From positions 5,056,857 to 5,120,856 of the forward strand of contig NC_089863.1 in the NCBI RefSeq assembly GCF_036373705.1: a DNA stretch of 64,000 bases, written 5' to 3'. Under the pieces are notes generated by a model, which saw nothing but the letters and a program-made list of their open reading frames with translations, did not search any database and was not told the DNA's origin. Shown one piece after another: positions 22,868 through 41,600 of this stretch. Source of the DNA: Amia ocellicauda. Its lineage: Eukaryota; Chordata; Actinopteri; Amiiformes; Amiidae. The first letter of the stretch is position 1. Each line of letters opens with the position of its first letter. The translations under genes were made by a program, and so were the position numbers.

Positions 22868-23180
22868 CTACATGAGCGCCTTATCACAGTTATACAATAG
22901 TGGTCCCGCCTCGGAGAGAGGTATAGTACAGCGGTGTAACAGGGTCTCAAACCAAACGTTACCAAAGTTAAAAAGCATCTCGGACATTCCTAATCCCCAG
23001 CCCTGGTCCCTGGAGGGAGACGCGGTCCAGTCCAGCGGGGGTCTCTATCTCTGGTCCACGGAGACGGACAGTCCAGTCCAGTCCAGTGGGGGTCCCTTGG
23101 AGAGAGACGGGGCCCCCGCGTGTTCGAGGAGGACCCTCGGACGGGGCGGCGGGGTCCAGACGCACCGAGGGTCGTCCCCC

Positions 23181-28008
<4,828 letters not shown>

Positions 28009-28440
28009 CAGCGGCCCCTAGCCGGGGGGAGAGAGGGAGACACTCGGGCTAGTTTGCATGCAACTATTACAGACGCCCGCATTGCATTGTGCAGCAGCAG
28101 CAGCAGGGCAGGCTCAAAGATGCCGGGTCACAGCAAAGCACGCATGCGCACACCGAGATCTGTATGTGTACCTATGAAGAGATGTGGATGTGTGTGAGTG
28201 CCGTGCCGGTGCTGCTGCTCTCCCACTCCCACTCCCACTCCCACTCCCACTCCCACAACCCCCCGCTCGTCCTGCCGGGCTGTGCACTCCAGGACCAATG
28301 GGCTGCGGCCGGCCCGGGCGCCTTGTCCAATCAGAGGGCTCGCCCGAGGTCTTACCCCCGCGTGTGGGCGGGGCTAGGGGAAGTCTTACCCACGGATTCC
28401 TAAAAGCGGCGCAGGCGCATTTCCACTTGACCGGCCTTAC
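28009..28440 (-). promoter_or_regulatory. slc25a35: slc25a35 5' UTR and probable promoter
   Basis: CpG-rich sequence lies immediately upstream of the slc25a35 ATG on the minus strand. It includes an 'attgg' CCAAT-type motif on the minus strand (plus 'gtccaatcagagg' at 28325), GC boxes ('ggggcgggg'-like near 28370) and a (CCCACT)n run at 28219-28256. The start site is not resolvable. Confidence 0.45.
28219..28258 (+). repeat. (CCCACT)n hexanucleotide repeat
   Basis: About six perfect copies of a CCCACT hexamer lie within the slc25a35 upstream region. Confidence 0.9.
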
Positions 28441-29120
28441 AGGGGTGTTGGTTTGGAGGCATCTTTTAATTCATCTTCCAGTTCATTGTGACGTCATGTG
28501 CATGGGTTTTAAAAGTCGTAAAATAGACGGGTTTGGTTTGAGCACTGACCCCCGGATGGCTGTGCAAGAAGAGGGCGGCTAAACCGGCTTCCTGTTCACG
28601 CACACGTGTCGGATGTATTCTGTTCATTTCAGTTGGTCTGGGATTTACGACTATAATTATGATTATTGTTAGTATCTAATGACAGACATTGATTTATTGC
28701 ATGATCTATTTCACCCACTTCTCCTTCATCTGCGTCACATTAGTATTACTTAACAACGACACCCCCAGCACCTGGGCATAGTTTCACACACACATGCAAT
28801 GGCATGTCTCTATAATTACTAAATAAATACAAGTGCATGCAAACACTGAGTCGCTGCTACTATGAGACATAGGGCGGCGGTGTGCGACCCCCGGGAAGGT
28901 GACATGTCCTCTCCATTGTGCTGTGACCTCCAACAATGCGACAGGCGCCGCTGTGATTGGCGGAGAGACTCTACTGCGCATGTGCGCATCAGTACGGGTC
29001 TGGTGACTCGCTGGCCCGGTGCATTTCGGTACCTGCGCTGCGGGTGACGTCATCGAGGGGCTGGCTCTCCACACCTGCATCCCACGCACCTGTGGCCGCC
29101 CCCTGTGCGGCGTGACGTCA
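28441..29120. other. intergenic, no gene recognised
   Basis: Sequence between the slc25a35 promoter and the retroposon tail at 29.1 kb. A minus-strand AATAAA ('tttatt' at about 28691) exists but is probably too far from hdlbp to be its processing site. A purine/pyrimidine-balanced GC-richer stretch at 28860-29110 has no coding signature I recognise. Confidence 0.4.
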
Positions 29121-29121
29121 G

Positions 29122-29235
29122 TCAGTATTCAGTTGAAATGGCTTTATTGACGTGGGAACAGTGGTTTCGAGTCGCCACAGCCGTACAGAGATGATACAAG
29201 CAAGTCTGTCAGGGAATTTACAATATTTTTGATAC
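29122..29235 (-). mobile_element. retroposon 3' tail fragment
   Basis: 'ttgaaatggctttattgac' followed by 'gtacagagatgatacaag' resembles the 3' ends of fish LINE/SINE elements, which finish in CAATAAAGCCATTT on their sense strand. It is immediately followed by CA repeats. Confidence 0.5.
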
Positions 29236-29735
29236 AGATAATGATCCACACTCTCTCTCTGACAGACACACTCTGTCTCACAGGCATACACAAGCACACA
29301 CTCTCTCACACGCACGCAAGTATGCACACTCTCACATGCATACACAGACACACACTCCAACACACACACAAGCATACACAAAACACACACTCCAACACAC
29401 ACATTCACAGCCACACTTACACACACACACTCTCACATGCAAACTCTCTCACACACACACGCACACTCTCACACATGCACAGTCTCACACACACGCACGC
29501 ATGCACACTCTCACATGCATACACAAACACACACACACTCACTCTCACACATGCACACACAAACACACTCTCACACATGCACAGTCTCACACACACGCAC
29601 GCATGCACACTCTCACATGCATACACAAACACACACACACACTCACTCTCACACAAACACAGTCTCACACACACGCACGCATGCACACTCTCACATGCAT
29701 ACACGCACACACACACACACTCACACTGAGAGAGC
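29236..29735 (+). repeat. CA/CT-rich minisatellite
   Basis: Tandem units around 'cacacgcacgcatgcacact' and 'ctcacatgcatacacaaaca'. The long block recurs near 29482, 29584 and 29661. The His/Thr/Ser-rich frames in it are artefacts. Confidence 0.9.
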
Positions 29736-31000
29736 CTGGCTGGCCCCCCGCCCCCGCAGTGCTATAACCAGGCTGTACCCCTGCAGCGTGCTAAGGGCAG
29801 CCTCTGAATAGCGCAGAGTTTCAAAGGGCATCTCACATAGTTTCTGCACAGATTGGGAACTGTGGTGACAAAATGCCGCCCCACCACCCCAACAACTTCA
29901 GCTGTCAAAAGGAGGTGTATTATTGGGTAGCGAGTCGGGGGGGGCATTCCCCTGTATTTGCTGTCTTGGAACAACAATCCCTCTCTCTCTCTCTCTGTGT
30001 CTGTCTCTCTCTTTCTCTGGCTCTATCAATCTTTCCATCTACCTGTGGTTAGATAATGTGTCAGTTACTTATTCTCTGTAATGACCGTACGTTGCGCCCC
30101 CCAGTCCCAGGGTTGTATCTGTCCCAAAGTGGTGTCATTTCAAAAGCGTTGGCAACATTTTGTGTTCTGCTCAAGAGCCTCTTTGTTCCTCCAGTGCAGA
30201 TCCTGCGTCGCCATCTATTTTCTCCTCCTCAGCGTGGTTGTGGTTGTGGTTGCGTATTTAAATTTGATTTTAGGCTGGCTGATGCCAACAGCGAATCCAG
30301 TCAGTCCAGGCACTAGGTGTTAAGGTATCCTCCTCCCTTGCTTTTTTGTGCTCGGTGTTGTGTTGTGTGCTAGAGCGTAGCTGGCTCATTTCCAATCATA
30401 AATAAATGACCCAAAAGGCTTGATGTTGGTTTCAAACAGAAAGCAGCATTTACTGTACAAGGATTTCGCTCAGGCCTACAAAATGAGACGGTCCTGTTAG
30501 GTTTTAATTCATTTTTTTTTTTTTTTTTTTTTTTTTCTTTTAATACAAATTCCAAAAAGGCAATTGCTAACTGCTGCCTTGATATAACCCCCCCTCCCCC
30601 AAATACATACATAAATAAAATAACAAATAAATAAATAAATAAATAAATAAAATAAAAAAGCAACAATGTTGAACCCAAGACAGGAACAGCGCCTTTCTGT
30701 GCTACAGATGAAACAAAAGTGAAAACGAGACACACAGACGAAAAATCCAATAAATACAAATAAATAAATACATAAATAAAGCAAAAGCTCTCTTGAACGA
30801 TCTACCAAAAGTATTTTTTAATATACTCCAAAGCTGTCTTCTGTGGTCTGCCTCTATACTGGCCAGTCTATATTCCCCGCTCTACGGTCTCCCCAGCAAA
30901 AACAGAATCAAATCAAATCAAATCAAACAAAACACGATCGAGTGGAAGCTGCTCCCTCTCAGTCGCACCAATTCACAGCATCGTCATCACTGCCGTTACT
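29736..31000. other. intergenic between slc25a35 and hdlbp, AT-rich
   Basis: No gene recognised. Contains a T-run at about 30511-30536, a (AAAT)n run at 30628-30657 and several 'aataaat' strings. Parts may belong to the distal hdlbp 3' UTR, since minus-strand ATTAAA hexamers occur at about 30503 and 30540. Confidence 0.4.
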
Positions 31001-33540
31001 ATTATCACTACGTTTCCTGTAATTCAGACTTTCCCTGCGAACTACTTCCCATCAACAGAAGTGCATAAAAATCAAGACCCATCCGCCAACCCCAGCGTAT
31101 AAATTCCACGGGCGGATAAGATAAATGTCCATATTAAGATAAATAAAATAACCGGCCGATGCAGTTGGACTACCCGGGAACTACCGTCTCTTGGGATCTG
31201 CGGCCGACAGGAAGTGGGAAACCGTACGCCCGCTATTTGATTCCCCTTCTTTATCCCGGAGCACGAAAATAAACTTAAAAAATAAAAGTTCACACATAAA
31301 TAAAAACAAGCCGCTCGTCTTCACAGGATACACAACCGGTGTCGCACGCGGGAGGAACTTCCCCCGATGTGCAGCGTTCTCCGTGAAACCGGCGAAGTTT
31401 TTTAATTTTTTTTGCGACGTCGGCCGGTGCTGAGCTTAGGCTCGCGGCGGGCGGTTTTCCGAAACAGACCAACAAAAACTAAAATCACGGCTGGCCAAAA
31501 CCCTTCCGAGAGCCTCTTCCTCGTAAACAGAACTCTCGATCTAACACGAGTCGATCGTTTTGAATTTAGCGCACCACCATGTTTTTTTTTTTTCATGATT
31601 TTATAATTTTTTTCTCAATATTTACAAATCGCCTACTGCATTTCTTTAAAAAAATTACTAACGAACAAACAAAAAAACGCGCAGATAATCAGTATTAACC
31701 CCACGGGAGGAATCCCTTCTGATCTCAGCGATTGATCTCGTGGATTCCCCTTCGTCATGAGATGCCTCCCTCAAAATCATCTTTGCTTTTTTAGTTTGTC
31801 TCGTTTTCCTCAGGATTGTAAATGTGTGCTTTTCAGTGCTGCCAGCCGTTTATGGCTCTAAAATAAAAAATATAAAATGTTCTATATATTTATACTATAT
31901 ATAGGGGAAAAAAACGAGCTAGAGAACTGGCTTGGCAACAGTATGAGAGAGAGAGAGAAAATGTACTGATAGTATGGCTTATTGTGATGACCAGCACACA
32001 CAGGGACACAGGTGGAGACGACGGGGAGGGAAACAAATGAGAGATTTGTAAACGTAAGAGTTGGAAATCAGAGCGGGAGTGGAGAGAGCCCTGGTCTCCT
32101 GCTTACATCTCCGGCAAAGAAACCGTCACGGACATAAACAAACTATTAATTAATTCATACATTAAAAAACGTGATTTGGTCTTTTGTATTTTTTTGATGC
32201 CCTCTCTTGACTCTTCTAGTCTGTGGTCCCGTCGGACTGATCACCCGTCTCCTCAATTTGGGAGAGGACTTTTTCTAGTTTGAAGAAGACCAAACGACGA
32301 TCTATATATATATATATATATACACTCACCTAAAGGATTATTAGGAACACCATACTAATACTGTGTTTGACCCCCTTTCGCCTTCAGAACTGCCTTAATT
32401 CTACGTGGCATTGATTCAACAAGGTGCTGAAAGCATTCTTTAGAAATGTTGGCCCATATTGATAGGATAGCATCTTGCAGTTGATGGAGATTTGTGGGAT
32501 GCACATCCAGGGCACAAAGCTCCCGTTCCACCACATCCCAAAGATGCTCTATTGGGTTGAGATCTGGTGACTGTGGGGGCCAGTTTAGTACAGTGAACTC
32601 ATTGTCATGTTCAAGAAACCAATTTGAAATGATTCGACCTTTGTGACATGGTGCATTATCCTGCTAGAAGTAGCCATCAGAGGATGGGTACATGGTGGTC
32701 ATAAAGGGATGGACATGGTCAGAAACAATGCTCAGGTAGGCCGTGGCATTTAAACGATGCCCAGTTGGCACTAAGGGGCCTAAAGTGTGCCAAGAAAACA
32801 TCCCCCACACCATTACACCACCACCACCAGCCTGCACAGTGGTAACAAGGCATGATGGATCCATGTTCTCATTCTGTTTACGCCAAATTCTGACTCTACC
32901 ATCTGAATGTCTCAACAGAAATCGAGACTCATCAGACCAGGCAACATTTTTCCAGTCTTCAACTGTCCAATTTTGGTGAGCTTGTGCAAATTGTAGCCTC
33001 TTTTTCCTATTTGTAGTGGAGATGAGTGGTACCCGGTGGGGTCTTCTGCTGTTGTAGCCCATCCGCCTCAAGGTTGTACGTGTTGTGGCTTCACAAATGC
33101 TTTGCTGCATACCTCAGTTGTAACGAGTGGTTATTTCAGTCAAAGTTGCTCTTCTATCAGCTTGAATCAGTCGGCCCATTCTCCTCTGACCTCAAGCATC
33201 AACAAGGCATTTTCGCCCACAGGACTGCCGCATACTGGATGTTGTTCCCTTTTCACACCATTCTTTGTAAACCCTAGAAATGGTTGTGCGTGAAAATCCC
33301 AGTAACTGAGCAGATTGTGAAATACTCAGACCGGCCCGTCTGGCACCAACAACCATGCCACGCTCAAAATTGCTTAAATCACCTTTCTTTCCCATTCAGA
33401 CATTCAGTTTGGAGTTCAGGAGATTGTCTTGACCAGGACCACACCCCTAAATGCATTGAAGCAACTGCCATGTGATTGGTTGATTAGATAATTGCATTAA
33501 TGAGAAATTGAACAGGTGTTCCTAATAATCCTTTAGGTGA

Positions 33541-33579
<39 letters not shown>

Positions 33580-34397
33580 CCGGATTTAAAAGATAATGGT
33601 AATAATTGGGGCTCCCATCACATCACAACGCAAAGCATAAATAAAATAACCCTTTGCCACCACGACGGGCTCACATGCATTGCAGCTCAGTTGCTCTCAT
33701 CGACCTTGAACACTTCCAGGTCAAAGGTCAACACCTCCCACACTCTAATCAACCACCCCCGCTTTATAACAACAACAACAACAACAATCGTCATTTACGC
33801 AACAACAAAACGTTCGGGGGGGGATATCAGAGTAAACTTTCCCATTTTTTCTTGGAAGATCCCTCCTCTCTGTTCCCCGGGGTGAGCATCACGTCCCCAC
33901 AGCTCAAGGTCAAAGGTCACGGGCTCCCTCGCCGTCGAGCTCGGCCAATCAGTGACAGTCGCAGTTTGTTTTGGTCTGGATTAAAAACTCCCTTCGAGAT
34001 AACAAAAAAGCAAAGGCCTATGGGTTAAAGTACCGTCTCTCTCCTTGGAGGGTCCGCTAGCTCTCTCCCGGTGGTCTGTGGCCCCCCCCGCCCAGGGGAA
34101 GGCCACGTTTCCATACAAACGCAGCTAGAAGGGGGAAAAGACAAGCTGGAGGGAGAGGGGGAGGAAGAAGAGGGAGAGGGAATTTTTCAATGGCTCCCTC
34201 TTTTCCCTGGTTCTGTACCGAAGGAGAGGAGGGCCATAGGTTAAACAAGGGTCTCTAGCTTCCCTGGAGGCTGAGGACAAAGGGATGGAGGGATGCAGGA
34301 CATGGAGGAGGTAGAGGAGGAGGAGGAGTGTCAATGTGGGCCCTGGGAAGGGGACTGAGGGTCTCTATCTCTCTCTCTCGGTTTCTTCTCTTCCCTC
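31001..34397 (-). other. hdlbp: probable hdlbp 3' UTR (far end undefined)
   Basis: Non-coding sequence downstream of the hdlbp stop codon on the minus strand, low in recognisable repeats except for the 1.2-kb Tc1/mariner copy at 32323-33543. A minus-strand ATTAAA lies at about 31402. I cannot decide between processing sites at 31.4 or 30.5 kb. Confidence 0.4.
32323..33543 (-). mobile_element. DD36E Tc1/mariner element, full length, dead (copy 1)
   Basis: 1,221 bp bounded by perfect 28-bp inverted repeats that begin CACTCACCTAAAGGATTA at each end. TA dinucleotides flank the element inside a (TA)n tract. The minus-strand transposase (33395 down to about 32355) is broken by at least three in-frame stops compared with the intact copy at 56319. 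One changes an AGA arginine codon to TGA after LVDA, one changes CGA to TGA after Tyr-Asn, and one changes CAG to TAG just before the second catalytic Asp (YFQQDN). It lies in the presumptive hdlbp 3' UTR. Confidence 0.93.
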
Positions 34398-35619
34398 TCA
34401 GAACTTCTTGGGCCCCCAGGCGGACATCTGTTTGGGGGCCACACCAGCTCCGAAGGTGGGGAAGTCCTCTGCGCTGCTCATGTCGGGGGCCTGCGGGAGG
34501 GGGAGAGGTCAGAGGTCAGGTGTGGGAACGGGAAATCCAGGAGACTGCCAGGAATACTAGAGTCTGTCGCACCCCCCCCGCCCACCCCCATCCCTCACCT
34601 TGTTTCCCGGGACGTTCCAGGGGGCGTCCCGCACCACGAAGCCCTTGGCGGGGCCCCTGTGGTCGTCCTCACTGCGGGAGGGCGGCTTCATGTAGGCGGC
34701 CATCGTCTCGGTCTCCGTCACGCTCATCATCTGGGACATGCAGGGACACGGTGAGACGGGGACACAGGAAACTGAGAGATGGGGACACAGGAAACTGAGA
34801 CACGGTGAGACGGTGAGATGGGGGACACAGGAAATGGAGAGACAGGGGGACACAGGAAACGGCGAGACGGCAGGACACAGGAAACACTGAGACGCGGTGA
34901 GACGGTGAGATGGGGGGACACAGGAAACAGCGAGACGGGGAGACGGGGGACACAGGAAATGGTGAGATGGGGACACAGGAAACTGTGAGACACGGTGAGA
35001 CGGTGAGATGGTGAGATGGGGGACACAGGAAACGGCGAGACGGTGGGACACAGGAAAAGGAGAGACGGGGGGACAGGGGGAGATGGGGTTGTGTGCTTGT
35101 ACGTCCATGTCCTCTCTCGCCTGTGGACCTGTGTGTGTGTGTGTGCGCGATGGAGGGACTCACATATTCCTCTTCCAGGTTGAGCAGGTGGTCGATGGCG
35201 TTGTCCACGTTTTCGGGGAGCCCCATCACCGTCACCCTGTCTGGGTCCTCCGAGCCCGGCTGGGGGAACCGGATGTCAACCTGCCAGCGCCAGAGACCCC
35301 CCAAACACACAAGTTACCCCTGAGCTGCCCCCACACCCCACCGTCTGCCCCCATGTCCCAGACTACCCGGGGCCCCATCTCCCCGCTGTACCTTGAACTC
35401 CTCCATGAGCTTGCGGACGGCCTTGCCCCGGCCCCCGATGATGCGCGCGTGGACGCGGTGGTCCAGCTTGATGTCCTCGCTGACCATCTCCTCCAGGTCG
35501 GCCACGATGCGCTCGATCGCCTCCTTCGCCGCCTCTGCGTTGCGCTCGTAGCCAGAGATCGTGATCAGGTCCTGAGGGCCAAGAGAGAGGGGGAGAAAGA
35601 ATGAGAGAGAGAGGGAGGA

Positions 35620-35657
<38 letters not shown>

Positions 35658-38600
35658 AAAGAGAATTAGAGAGGGTGAGAGACAGAGAGAGCAATAGAGA
35701 GATAGAGAGAGGGAGGGAAAGAATGAGAGAGATAGAGGGTAGGAAAGAGAATGAGAGAGGGAGAGAGATACAGAGAGGGAGGGAAAGAGAAAGGGATAAG
35801 GAGAAAAAGAGAGAGGGAGAGAGAGATGGAGGGAAAGAATGAGAGAGGGAGGGAGTGGTGTGAGGGCCCCGTGTTCAGTACCTGCAGCTCGTCGCCCTTG
35901 TCTGGGAACTGGATGCTGACGTCGTGGTCCTTGCGGATCTGCGAGATGATGGCCCCCTTGCGCCCGATGATCTTGGGGTGGTATTTGGGGTGCACAGAGA
36001 GCGTCAGCTTGAAGCTGCGCAGCGCCTGGACGCACAGCGGGAGGAGAGGGGCGGGGCCGGGTTAGTGCCTGCCCGGACTCGGGCGCAGACGGCAGACCGG
36101 CTGCTATGCAAAACGCAAACGGAGACACGACACACACACTGCGAGAAAACCATCCTGCAGCGACAACACAATCACACTCACCTCCACTGAATTATAGAGG
36201 GAGGGAGGGAGTCAGGGACAAGAGAAAGGGGGTGAGGGGCAAGAGGGAGAGAGAGAGGAAGGGACAGAGGGAGGGAGAGAGAGAGGGAGGGCACTAGGGA
36301 GGGTCCCTCTCCAATCACACTCACTCATTTAGTGGGTCCTGACAAGCGAGTGACCCGGGCGAGTATTGTGGCGCTGTGAGGGGTGCGTGGCAGCGGGGGG
36401 CAGGGGGACAGTGTGGGGCGGGGGGTTCTGGGGTTCCTACCCGGTCCTCCTGCTCGGCCTGCAGCTCCTTGACCCGCTCCAGCAGGCCCAGCCGGGCCCG
36501 CTCCACGTTGGCCACCTGCCCGGTGATCCGGATCACGTCCGACTGCTGCTCCGGCTGCGGCACCGAGACGTTCACCTGAAGCGCAAGGTACGGCACAGTC
36601 CATATATATATACACACACACACACACAGTCAAACGTTTTAGCACACCCCCATTTTTCCAGTTTGTATTGAAATGTAAGCAGTTCAAGTCCAGTGAATAA
36701 CCTGAAATGGTACAAAGGTAAGCGGTAAACTGCCAGAGCTTAAAAAAAAAAGTTAAGGTCACCAAAAACTGAAAAAGAATGTACATTTCAGAGTTATATA
36801 CTGTGCTTTGTTCAGAACAAACTATAGATTCATGTTATTTGATGTTCTATGAAACACAGAGAAGTTCAGATCCAATTGTGTAAAATTGTTGTGTATCAGT
36901 GCACTGTAAACAGTTTTCATCTTGACATTTCGAGCTCTCCACAGGGGTGTGGTGCTTCTACCAAAATGTGGATGGTCTTGTTTTGATCAGTAGACTGTCT
37001 GGTTCCAGAATATGTCATAATTGTCAATATTTTCTGAGATTTTGTATTCCGACTCAGAACACGTATCCCCGACATCACATCAGAGAATGCTTCACATCGT
37101 TAGATAGCAGAGAGTCTCAGCTTTCATGGGATACCAAACTCTTGGCAAACAGCGCAACAGTGAAAAGTACACATTTCATTAGAGAGAAGCACACGGATTT
37201 GGTGCCTTTTAAGGTACCAGAGGGGTTTGTCAGATTAAGGCAGGGATGAAGAACCTTTTTTGGCTGGAGTGCCCAAAGTCTTATTTGTATACTTTGCCAA
37301 GTGCCAAAGGGTGCCAATGATAAATGATGGATATGAAAGTTAATACAGGGGCTAAACAGCATTTATTTTAAACAATATTTATATATATTTTTGGTTTTAA
37401 GTTATTAAGCAAACATGCCAACAAAACAAACCGCAATACAGACAAATCTAAAAACCATGGACAGATAGAACAAGCCCCCCACCACCCCCACCTTGACCCC
37501 ACCCCCTCATCCCTGTGTGGTCTGGAGAGCAAGTGCAGCTCCAGTCTGCTAATGGGAGTCTGAGCAGAGTATGAAGCTGGATGAAGAGGCACATATTCTT
37601 CCCAAAAAAGATTATGAATATGCAGGTTCCATTTTTGCTCACAGATTATTGTCAATTTACAAATATAGAAAAGCAATAGCACTTCACTAGCTCGGTCATT
37701 TTTGGAATGTGTCCCTTTTTATTTTGGACAATGAGAATCTTTAATCCTCATTCATATTAAATCAATCAGTCTTAATTGTATATAGTGCAACACTATGCCA
37801 AAGCATGTCACAACATTAAAGAATAAGTGCATCATACAGTGAATACATCATTTCAATGCTGCAGTATTGCTACAGTGCAGTAAAATGCATGAATCACATT
37901 TCATCACGCATTAAGTTCGAGGATTATAATGCTAAAGTACATTTAAAAACCCCATTAAAATCACAATCTACCACTAAAACAAAGTCCCACAGATTCTCCA
38001 TTGCCCTGCCGTTACACACAAGTGGAAGTTTGTTCATTTGGCTGCATTAGTAACCCTTCATATTGATTTGTGTTTTGTTTGGACTTGCACTCAATCATTT
38101 CTAATGTGCCTTCGTTTTTTTCAGCGTATATTTACTTAATATCTACTGTTTTTACATTTTGTAAAACAACAAATTGGTAGATTAATACGCATTGTGTGAA
38201 AGTGTTATCAATGTACCATGATTATGAGTGTGCACAAACGTATTCTACAAATCATTTATTTATTTTTGAGAATTTACAGCTTTCTTTTGCCAACTTTATG
38301 AAGTTTTTAAATTGTCGGAGTGTTAAATGTGAATGATTGTGGCCTTTTCTCCATTTGATACAGGAGGTAAATCGCATGCTTTTCCCTGTGTGCTCAACAG
38401 ACACGTCCATTGCTGCCACAATGAATCACAGCAGCACAGACTCAGTTTGTCCTCTTCCTGCTGCTCCCACAGCGCCGCCCGCAGCGCAAACACTCATCAT
38501 AACTAACATCTCGTCCGTGAAGTGCAGATTGTTGCAGTTCCGCGCAGATCTGCGCAGCTCCACCATTGGGAGCGGAGGATTCTGCAGTTCTGCGCACAAC

Positions 38601-41600
38601 TGCGAAAATCTGCGCACAAAGAACCCGACATAAACATGAATATTCAGACAATAACGTGAGCGCTGCTCAATCACTTCGGGGCGCCGTCACTGACAAAAAT
38701 ACTGACTGGTTTTCTAAAATGGGAATCAGGTTAGACAACTGAGGGTTGGACTCAAAAAAACAAACGCAGGTAGTTGCTCACCACAGCTCTGCCACCGGTG
38801 CGCCATTCCCTGGCTTAAGGGGTTAGATTTTGTTAAACAAAATGACTCCATGATTTCTTTTTCATCTCCAATTGTTTATTTGCTCTATGCTTTAATTTCA
38901 GAGTACACCGAGACATTAAACTGTGTATATTTCAATAAAAACTGGAAAAACAGAGGTGTTCTGAAACATTTGACTGGTAGTGTGACTATATACACACACA
39001 GAACAGCACAGTCAGTATAGCTGGCAGGTGTGAGTGGACGGGCGTGTGCTCAGTACCTCATAGCCCTCCATCATCTTGCGGATACCGCTGCCCTTCTGGC
39101 CGATGATGTAGCGATGCAGGTCATAGGAGACCTCCACGTCCACCGTCACCGGGACCAGAGCCTGTGGACAGGGACACGCAGGGAGCGACAGGGAGGGACA
39201 GACGCACTCCTGTTAGACCAAGGTTAAGATGAATAATAATTTACAACCTCTTAGCCATTCTAAACCACTCTGCTCCGCATGAACACCTACAGTGAAGCAA
39301 CCCCGAAAGGACAGCTACAGCTCTCTGTCCCTCACTCCCTCTCCCTCGCTTCTCGTAACTGGACGGAATGAGGAAGAACCCTCGAACCCCACATTGTACT
39401 ACTGATCCGTTTACGGCCCAAAGGGTTCCTTGAAACAGGCAGCACCCCCCCATACCAGCAGAGCGGTGCGCGCCGCCTCACACTTCTCCTTCCGGCCCGA
39501 GATCACGATGATGTCAGACTTCTTCGGGGGAAGCTCCGCCTCCGGGCTGATGTCACCGTTCTCCTGGGTGTGCGGCTCCAGCCCGGGGCCTGGCAGTGTG
39601 GCGGCAGAGGACAGAGAGGGAAGGAGAGAAATAAGGTTTAAATGACTCTTTATTTGAGGCTCGACACCTTTTACATTAACATTGCGTGTGTGCATGTCTG
39701 TCCGTGTGTGTGTGTCTGTCTGTCCGTCCATCCATCCTTGTGTGTGTGCATGTTCGCGCGTGTGTGTACTGACCCTGGCTCTCCTCCCTCTCGGGGAACT
39801 TGATCTGCACGTCGTGGTCCCGGGTGATCTGCTGGACGCGGGAGCCCTTGGGCCCCATCACGGCGCGGTGGTACTTCTGTGGGATCACACACTCCACTGT
39901 CACCTGCGCCTCCTGGATGGCAGGGCGGCACCATGGAGGGACGGAGAGAGAGAAAGAGTGAGTCAGTGAGACAGCAAGAGAGAGAGAGAGAGAGACAAAG
40001 TGGAGGATTGAGGGACAGAGGGAGAGAGAGGGAGACAGAGGAAGGAATTGAGAATAAGTGAGTCAGTATGACGGAAAGAAGGAGAGAGAAAGCGAGAGAC
40101 AAAGGGAGAGAGGAAGGGAGAAAGAGAGGGAGACAGCGAGTGAGAGAGCGAGAGAGTCAGTGCGAGAAAGAGTCAGGAGACACACAAAGCGAGAGAGATG
40201 GCGGGAGACGGGGGGAAGCAGTCACCAGGTCCTCGATGATCTCCTGGATGCGCTTCTTGGCTGCCTCGACGCAGTCCTTGGCGCCCTTCAGGGTGACGCG
40301 GTCGCTCTGCACACCGGTGCGCGGGAAGCTCACTGTGACGCCCCCGTACTCCTCGGCGATCTCCCGCAGCACCTGGCCGCGCCGCGCCACGAAGTGCCGG
40401 TGGTACCGCGGCTCCACCACCATCACATCCTCCACCACATTGTCCTGGGCCCCGCCGGGGGAGAAACACAGACATTTTCATTGGGAATCGCATCCCCTCT
40501 CGCCCCCAGTCCGTCCCCCTCTCCCCAACTCCGTCCTCCCCTCCTCACCAGGTTCCTGATGAGCGTCTCCAGCTCCCTCTGCGCCTGCCGCACCGCCTCC
40601 TCGCGGCCCACAATGGTGATGAGCTCCTGCTCGTGGTCGTCGGCCGCGGGGAAGATGATGCGCGCGCCTGTGCGGTCCCTCACGCGCCGGATGTTGCCGC
40701 CACCGCGGCCGATCAGGAACTTGTGGTACTCGGGCTTGGCCTGCAGCTCCACCGTGAAGTTGTTGATTTGCTGGGTTGGGGGGGGGGGAGTAGATGAGGT
40801 CACACTGGGGGCCCTGACGGTACGTATGGATTGATCGAGCAAATCAATCAGCCATTATGTAGTAGCGCCGTTCCCTCCCCATCCCAGTCTCCTTCCCCTC
40901 CTCCTCCTCTCCCCTTCTCTTCCTAGTCTCCCTCTCCTCCTCCTCCCCTTCTAAGTTTCTCTCCTCATCCTCCCCTCCCCATCTCTTCTCTTCCCAGCCT
41001 TCATCCCCTCCTCCTCTTCCCCTCCCCTGCCCATCTCTTCCCAGTCTCCCTCTCCTCCTCCTCCATCCCTTCTCTTCCTAATCTCCCTCTCCTCCTCCTC
41101 CCCTTCCCAGCCTTCATCCCCTCCTCCTCCTCCATCCCTTCTCTTCCCAGTCTCCCTCCCCTCGTCCCAGTGTCCCTCTCCTCTCCCCTCCTCCTCTTCA
41201 TAGCCTTTATCCCCTCCTCCTCCTCTTCCCAATCTCCCCTCCCCCTCACCTTCTCCTCGGCCAGCTGCAGCAGCTGTCTCTTGGCGCGCTCCACCTCGTC
41301 GGACGGGCCCCGGATGGTGACGCGGTCGCTGCCCGAGCCCTCGGAGGGGAAGTGGATGTGCACCCCCCCGCAGTCCTCCATGACGGCGCGCACCAGCCGG
41401 CCCTTCGCCCCGATCAGGGAGTTGTGCAGCTTGGCCGGGATGGACACCTCGGCCTCCCGGATGTTTGCCTGGAGGAGAGGAAAGAAATTCCTTGGCTTGC
41501 CTTTCCAACTTGTACAGGGGTATATATATATATACATATACACTCACCTAAAGGATTATTAGGAACACCTGTTCAATTTCTCATTAATGCAATTATCTAA

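Noticed and set aside
28784..29089. Minus-strand 101-codon frame upstream of slc25a35
   Set aside because: No domain, no splice partner, and codon usage unlike the neighbouring genes.
38337..38674. Short frames around the palindromic block
   Set aside because: Low length, repeated in the hAT element, and no recognisable protein.
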